Assembly (NCBI RefSeq): GCF_005405925.1
Contig: NZ_BJHV01000001.1
Coordinates: forward strand, 2,728,001-2,792,000
Length of the DNA stretch: 64,000 nt
Direction of reading: 5' to 3'
From: Streptomyces antimycoticus
Lineage (GTDB): Bacteria > Actinomycetota > Actinomycetes > Streptomycetales > Streptomycetaceae
Shown here: in pieces, positions 59,937 to 64,000 of the stretch
How the letters are laid out: the number at the start of each line of letters is the position of its first letter
How positions within the stretch are numbered: position 1 is the first letter of the stretch
Notes under the pieces: model-generated
Databases searched by the model: none
What the model saw: the letters and a program-made list of their open reading frames with translations, nothing else
What the model was told of the DNA's origin: nothing
Program-made: the position numbers and the translations under genes

Positions 59937-61099
59937 TCGGCGTGACACCGGGCGAGCACCTCCCTGGCGAGCTGGCGATAGGCGGCGGCACCGACGGAGT
60001 TGGACGCGTACGTGGTGATCGGCTCGCCCGCGACCGTGGTCTCGGGGAAGCGGACCGTGCGGCCGATGACCGTGTGGTAGACGTGATCGTCGAACGCCTC
60101 GACCACACGGGCGAGGACCTCACGGCTGTGCACGGTGCGCGAGTCGTACATCGTGGCGAGGATGCCGTCCAGCTCCAGGTCGGGGTTGAGCCGCTCCTGG
60201 ACCTTCTCGATCGTCTCCGTGAGCAACGCCACACCGCGCAGCGCGAAGAACTCGCACTCCAGCGGCACGATCACCTTGTGCGCCGCGGTGAGCGCGTTGA
60301 CGGTGAGCAGACCGAGCGAGGGCTGGCAGTCGATGACGATGTAGTCGTAGTCGGCCATCAGCGGCTTGAGGGCGCGCTGCAGGGTCGACTCCCGGGCGAC
60401 CTCGCTCACCAGCTGCACCTCGGCGGCCGACAAGTCGATATTGCTGGGGAGCAGATCCATGTTGGGCACGGCCGTCTTCAGCAGCACCTCGTCGGCCGAC
60501 ATGCCCCGCTCCATGAGCAGGTTGTAGACCGTGAGGTCGAGCTCCATCGGGTTGACCCCGAGGCCGACCGACAGGGCGCCCTGCGGGTCGAAGTCGACGA
60601 GCAGCACCCGGCGGCCGTATTCGGCCAGGGCCGCGCCCAGGTTGATGGTGGAGGTGGTCTTACCGACCCCGCCCTTCTGGTTGCACATCGCGATGATCTT
60701 CGCTGGACCATGATCGGTCAGCGGCCCCGGGATCGGGAAGTACGGCAGCGGGCGCCCGGTGGGGCCGATCCGCTCGCGGCGCTGGCGGGCAGCGTCGGGC
60801 GCGAGCGTGGCCGCGTATTCGGGGTCTGGCTCGTACTCCGCGTCCGGGTCGTAGAAGTGCCCGTCGGGGAGGTCGTCGTAGTCGGCGAAGCGGGCGGGAT
60901 CCGTGCCCCCCTGGTCGCCGGCCATGGCGTTCACGTGATGGCCGTCCATGCTGTGGCTCTGGTGGGCTGTCGTCGGGCTCTGGTGGGTTGCGAAGGTACG
61001 GACAGCGACGGAGCCGACAGCCTCGAGCCCCGAGGGGCCCTGGCCCCGCGCAGCCGGTCCTGGTTGACCACCCCCGGGAGAAAATGTCGACTCATTCAC
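59933..61099 (-). CDS. chromosomal ParA-family ATPase (scpAB-linked)
   Basis: A 388-residue deviant-Walker ATPase. 'IIAMCNQKGGVGKTTSTINL' is the signature lysine Walker A (KGGVGKTT), 'VLLVDFDPQGALSVGLG' motif A-prime and 'YDYIVIDCQPSLGLLTVNAL' Walker B. The first ~110 residues are an acidic, disordered extension ('FADYDDLPDGHFYDPDAEYE'). It is not the oriC-linked parAB pair: no ParB follows, but the RHH-like gene does. GTG 61099 has GGAGG 11 bases upstream. By position it matches the ParA-like protein beside ald and scpA in S. coelicolor (from memory, SCO1772). Role in chromosome or cargo positioning is inferred. Confidence 0.9.
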   Translation of the reverse strand: MNESTFSPGGGQPGPAARGQGPSGLEAVGSVAVRTFATHQSPTTAHQSHSMDGHHVNAMAGDQGGTDPARFADYDDLPDGHFYDPDAEYEPDPEYAATLAPDAARQRRERIGPTGRPLPYFPIPGPLTDHGPAKIIAMCNQKGGVGKTTSTINLGAALAEYGRRVLLVDFDPQGALSVGLGVNPMELDLTVYNLLMERGMSADEVLLKTAVPNMDLLPSNIDLSAAEVQLVSEVARESTLQRALKPLMADYDYIVIDCQPSLGLLTVNALTAAHKVIVPLECEFFALRGVALLTETIEKVQERLNPDLELDGILATMYDSRTVHSREVLARVVEAFDDHVYHTVIGRTVRFPETTVAGEPITTYASNSVGAAAYRQLAREVLARCHAE

Positions 61100-61508
61100 A
61101 AGTCGTCCTACCTCCTTGGTGACCAGGAAATTTCTCTATAGGTCAGCGTGACACCATGCCGACGGTTGGCGACTCTATGGCGTGTCGGCGGTCCTCAGCA
61201 ACACAATCCACCGGACACGGCATGATGTGTCGGCAATCGAACACCCCGATGTCAAGGGCGTGTGAACGGTGCCGCGGAGATTTCACCGCCGCATAAAGCG
61301 TCTGAATAGTTGCATTTAGGGCGAGTTGGCCGAGCCATGGGTCGCGCGCGATACGGGGCACAGCGGACACACCTTCGGCCGGGCCTCATCCTTCGACAAG
61401 ACCCGGCCGGATGCCCATTGTTGACATGTGGTTGACGGTTCGGGTTGACCGTCCGGCAACCGGAGTTCACCCGCTCCGGCGGCCGGGCCGGTGAACTCCG
61501 AGCGTCAT
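61100..61508. other. 409-bp intergenic region between ald and parA-like gene
   Basis: This holds the parA promoter region: on the minus strand TATAGA near 61130 followed by AAGGAGG before GTG 61099. TTGAC occurs three times close together on the plus strand near 61421-61449, meaning unclear. The terminator of ald lies at its right end. No gene was recognised. Confidence 0.55.
61461..61500 (-). terminator. hairpin terminator of ald
   Basis: CGGAGTTCACC (61461-61471) pairs perfectly with GGTGAACTCCG (61490-61500), with a GC-rich inner loop, immediately after the minus-strand ald stop at 61509. Confidence 0.8.
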
Positions 61509-62633
61509 TCAGCCGATCAGCGAGCTCAGTTCGACCGTGGGCAGGTCGTGCGCCTCGGCGACCGGGCCGTAGACGACCTGTCCCTCATGAGTGTTGAGCC
61601 CCTTGGCCAGCGCGGCGTCCCGGCGCAGCGCGTCCCGCCAGCCGCGGTTGGCCAGCTCCACGATGTACGGGAGCGTCGCGTTGGTGAGCGCGTGGGTGGA
61701 GGTGTTCGGCACCGCGCCGGGCATGTTCGCGACGCAGTAGAAGACCGAGTCGTGGACCGCGAAGGTCGGCTCGGCGTGGGTGGTGGGCCGGGAGTCCTCG
61801 AAGCAGCCGCCCTGGTCGATCGCGATGTCGACAAGGACACTTCCCGGCTTCATCCGGGACACCAGCTCGTTGGTGACCAGCTTGGGCGCCTTGGCGCCCG
61901 GGATCAGCACCGCGCCGATGACCAGGTCGGCCTCGAGGACGGCCTTCTCCAGCTCGAAGGCGTTGGAGGCGATGGTCTGCACCCGGGTGCCGAAGATCCG
62001 GTCGGCCTCGCGCAGCTTGTTGATGTCCTTGTCCAGCAGGGTGACGTGGAAGCCCATGCCGATGGCGATCTGGGCGGCGTTCCACCCGGAGACGCCACCG
62101 CCGATGACCACGGCACGCGCGGCGGCCACACCCGGCACCCCGGCGGGCAGGACACCCCGGCCGCCGGCCGAGCGCATCAGGTGGTACGCGCCGACCTGCG
62201 GCGCGATCCGGCCCGCGACCTCGGACATCGGCGCGAGCAGCGGCAGGGCGCGGTTCGCGGTCTCCACGGTCTCGTAGGCGATGGCGGTGGTGCCGGACTC
62301 CAGCAGCGCGTCCGTGCAGGCCCGGGAGGCGGCCAGATGCAGATAGGTGAAGAGCGTCTGGCCCTTGCGCATCCGGTGGTATTCCTCCGCGACGGGCTCC
62401 TTGACCTTCAGCAGCAGGTCGGCGGTGGCCCAGACCTCGTCGGCGGTGCCGAGGATGCGCGCACCGGCGGCGGTGTACTCCTCATCCGTGATGGAGGAGC
62501 CGAGGCCCGCGCTCTGCTCCACGACGACCTCATGGCCGCCTCGGACCAGCTCGTGCACACCGGCGGGGGTGATGGCCACACGGAACTCGTTGTTCTTGAC
62601 CTCGCGGGGGATACCGACCTTCACGTCGATCAC
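61509..62633 (-). CDS. ald: alanine dehydrogenase
   Basis: A 374-residue NAD-dependent L-alanine dehydrogenase interconverting alanine and pyruvate/ammonia. 'VGIPREVKNNEFRVAITPAG' is the family start, 'LFTYLHLAASRACTDALLES' the pyruvate/catalytic region, 'AVVIGGGVSGWNAAQIAIGM' the nucleotide-binding motif, and 'DIAIDQGGCFEDSRPTTHAE' is diagnostic. The start may be GTG 62633 (VIDVKVG) or GTG 62624 (VKVG); AAGGA lies just 2 bases before the first and 11 before the second, so either is possible. It is a single-gene unit with its own terminator. An Lrp-type regulator controls ald in related actinobacteria; no site was identified here. Confidence 0.95.
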   Translation of the reverse strand: MIDVKVGIPREVKNNEFRVAITPAGVHELVRGGHEVVVEQSAGLGSSITDEEYTAAGARILGTADEVWATADLLLKVKEPVAEEYHRMRKGQTLFTYLHLAASRACTDALLESGTTAIAYETVETANRALPLLAPMSEVAGRIAPQVGAYHLMRSAGGRGVLPAGVPGVAAARAVVIGGGVSGWNAAQIAIGMGFHVTLLDKDINKLREADRIFGTRVQTIASNAFELEKAVLEADLVIGAVLIPGAKAPKLVTNELVSRMKPGSVLVDIAIDQGGCFEDSRPTTHAEPTFAVHDSVFYCVANMPGAVPNTSTHALTNATLPYIVELANRGWRDALRRDAALAKGLNTHEGQVVYGPVAEAHDLPTVELSSLIG

Positions 62634-62820
62634 GGTCCTTGAATGGGGGGAAAGGAACATATCGCCATAGCCGGTCACGGTCGCTACACCATCGACCATA
62701 GACAGGCAAACCGGAATGCGTCCGCATGCCGGAGACGACCGCAACAATCGCGGTACGGCCAGTCTAATGAAGGACGTCGCGCTGTCTAGCCTTGCAATGC
62801 ATCAATCTTTTGGAAGACCA

Positions 62821-64000
62821 CTACTGATTTCGTAGGTCGGCCGGGTTTCCTTCGCCACTCCGAGGTGTCGGACCCGTGTCCTCCGCCCCCTCCGTGGCGC
62901 CCTTACGGGCGGTGCGCCGCAGCGACCGAGCCACTGCCGGGTCCCCACCGAGCCGGTCCATCGCGTCCGCCGCGTGGTGCGCCAGATCGGCGTGCAGCCC
63001 GGTGTCACCGCAGGTCCGTGCGGCCGCGGCGGCCTCCGCCCAGGTGCGCAGCGCATCCCTCGGCCGCCCGGTGCGCTCCTGGGCGCCCGCGGCGCCGCTG
63101 AGTGCCCGTGCGTACCCCGGCCGGTCCCCCGCCCGGCGGCAGGCGGCCGCGGCGGCGCGCCAGTCGCGCAGGGCCTCGCCCCACTGCCCGGCGTAGCCGT
63201 GGACGGTGCCGAGCCGTGCGTACATCCGGGCGGCCGCGGACAGATCGCGGCGGCTCAGCCGCAGCTCCAGGGCGCGTCCGTACCAGTCGGCCGCCCGGTG
63301 CCAGTCCTCCAGCTCCTGGTACATGCCGCCGATCGACTCCAGCGCCCGCCCGGTCGTATACGGATCGCCCGACGCGCGGGCGGCTTCCAGGGCGCTCTTG
63401 TACCGCGCGAGGGCCTGGTCCACCCGGCCCGCCCCGCCGTCCAGATCGCCGAGGTTCAGCAGCGCGGCCGCCCGCTCCACCGGCAGGTCGCGGCGCCGGG
63501 CCACGTCCAGCACCAGCTCATGCAGCCCGTACAGCTCCACCGCGGCACCCTCGGCACCCCGGTGAGCGGTGAGGGCGTGGGTGAGCGCGGCCACCAACCG
63601 CCGTGCCAGGGTGTCGAGTTCACCGGTCTCCACGGCCAGCCGGGCGGCCTCGATCAGCGTGGGCAGCCGGGCCTCGAGCCACTCCGCCGCCTGGGCCGAC
63701 GACGAAAAGCGCAGCGGCTTCGGCATCCCGGCCAGCTTCTTGCGGCCCGGCGAACCGGCGGGCTCGGCGGCCAGTCGGCACGCGTGCAGCTGCCGTACGG
63801 CGCGCTCCAGCATCCGCGCCCGCGCCAGCTCCACCTCCGCCGGGCGCTCCTCGGCAGCCAGCCGCTCCCGCAGCAGCGGATCGAGACAGCCGGGCACCTG
63901 GTAGTCGCCCGGCCCGCGCGGACGCAGCATCCCGTACGCGGTGAAGCCCTCCAGCGCCGCCTCGCCGTCCGCCACCGAGCATCCGGCCAGCGCGGAGGCG
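62821..64000 (-). CDS. TPR-containing regulator-like protein, N-terminus outside window
   Basis: At least 393 residues are visible; the frame continues beyond the right edge. The visible N-terminal part 'SALAGCSVADGEAALEGFTA' and 'YGMLRPRGPGDYQVPGCLDP' resembles the winged-helix segment following an NB-ARC ATPase, and the rest is a tetratricopeptide array ('AALLNLGDLDGGAGRVDQAL', 'GRALESIGGMYQELEDWHRA', 'ARLGTVHGYAGQWGEALRDW'). This layout fits AfsR/SARP-type or NB-ARC-TPR proteins of streptomycetes. The C-terminal ~35 residues are disordered. Without the N-terminal domain the effector type is unknown. Confidence 0.75.
   Translation of the reverse strand, partial: ASALAGCSVADGEAALEGFTAYGMLRPRGPGDYQVPGCLDPLLRERLAAEERPAEVELARARMLERAVRQLHACRLAAEPAGSPGRKKLAGMPKPLRFSSSAQAAEWLEARLPTLIEAARLAVETGELDTLARRLVAALTHALTAHRGAEGAAVELYGLHELVLDVARRRDLPVERAAALLNLGDLDGGAGRVDQALARYKSALEAARASGDPYTTGRALESIGGMYQELEDWHRAADWYGRALELRLSRRDLSAAARMYARLGTVHGYAGQWGEALRDWRAAAAACRRAGDRPGYARALSGAAGAQERTGRPRDALRTWAEAAAAARTCGDTGLHADLAHHAADAMDRLGGDPAVARSLRRTARKGATEGAEDTGPTPRSGEGNPADLRNQ

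Noticed and set aside
1..64000. tRNA, rRNA, integrase or insertion-sequence signatures
   Set aside because: None could be recognised on either strand by reading; no terminal inverted repeats or transposase motifs were found.

Overview
The window is a very GC-rich actinobacterial chromosome segment, almost certainly Streptomyces. Pointers are the strong G/C third-position codon bias, streptogrisin-type proteases and a subtilisin-inhibitor-like protein, a Streptomyces-style gas-vesicle cluster (gvpO-A-F-G-J-L-S-K), leaderless GTG/ATG starts placed 7 nt after a -10 hexamer, and a chromosomal core block (der, plsC, cmk, tyrA, aroH, rluB, scpB, scpA, parA, ald) in the order I remember from the S. 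coelicolor core chromosome. No rRNA, tRNA, CRISPR array, integrase or insertion sequence was seen. Layout: (1) 1-7.3 kb: the end of an AraC regulator, a frameshifted VOC protein, then a minus-strand NIS siderophore operon (ATP-grasp, IucA/IucC, IucA/IucC, PLP decarboxylase) in the gene order of vibrioferrin pvsA-B-D-E, headed by an iron-box palindrome and lacking a pvsC-like exporter. (2) 7.3-13.7 kb: fused acetyl-CoA carboxylase carboxyltransferase with a long disordered linker, sortase-anchored AA10 LPMO, ohrR/ohr peroxide pair, a rearranged relic of two MarR genes, secreted lipase. (3) 13.8-19.7 kb: degenerate tandem repeats, ImuB-like degenerate Y-family polymerase coupled to DnaE2 (error-prone repair), F420/PPOX oxidoreductase. 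(4) 20-24.3 kb: SSI-type inhibitor, two streptogrisin-family proteases and a slipin. (5) 24.5-31.7 kb: operon of an FAD/NAD(P)-binding protein, an amino-acid-type ABC importer and two FMN monooxygenases, probably for organosulfur or related compounds. (6) 32.3-40.6 kb: DUF5685-like protein with a cysteine-rich tail divergent from a SepF paralogue, glutaryl-CoA dehydrogenase, DHA2 exporter, PIG-V-like membrane mannosyltransferase with two DnaA boxes upstream, PAP2 phosphatase, I78 inhibitor. (7) 41-51 kb: gas-vesicle cluster, orphan ctaD, WYL regulator, GT4 glycosyltransferase with partner, two conserved unknowns. (8) 51.2-64 kb: one long minus-strand cell-cycle/housekeeping block from ald and parA down to der, and the C-terminal part of a TPR protein running off the right edge. 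Two cross-cutting features matter for the reader. First, five genes (VOC, first IucA/IucC, dnaE2, DUF5685, aroH) are each broken by what looks like one missing G/C in a G/C run of 4-5; this looks like a sequencing or assembly error rather than five real pseudogenes. Second, short tandem duplications (16-, 18- and about 28-bp units) repeatedly lie on or next to stop codons.
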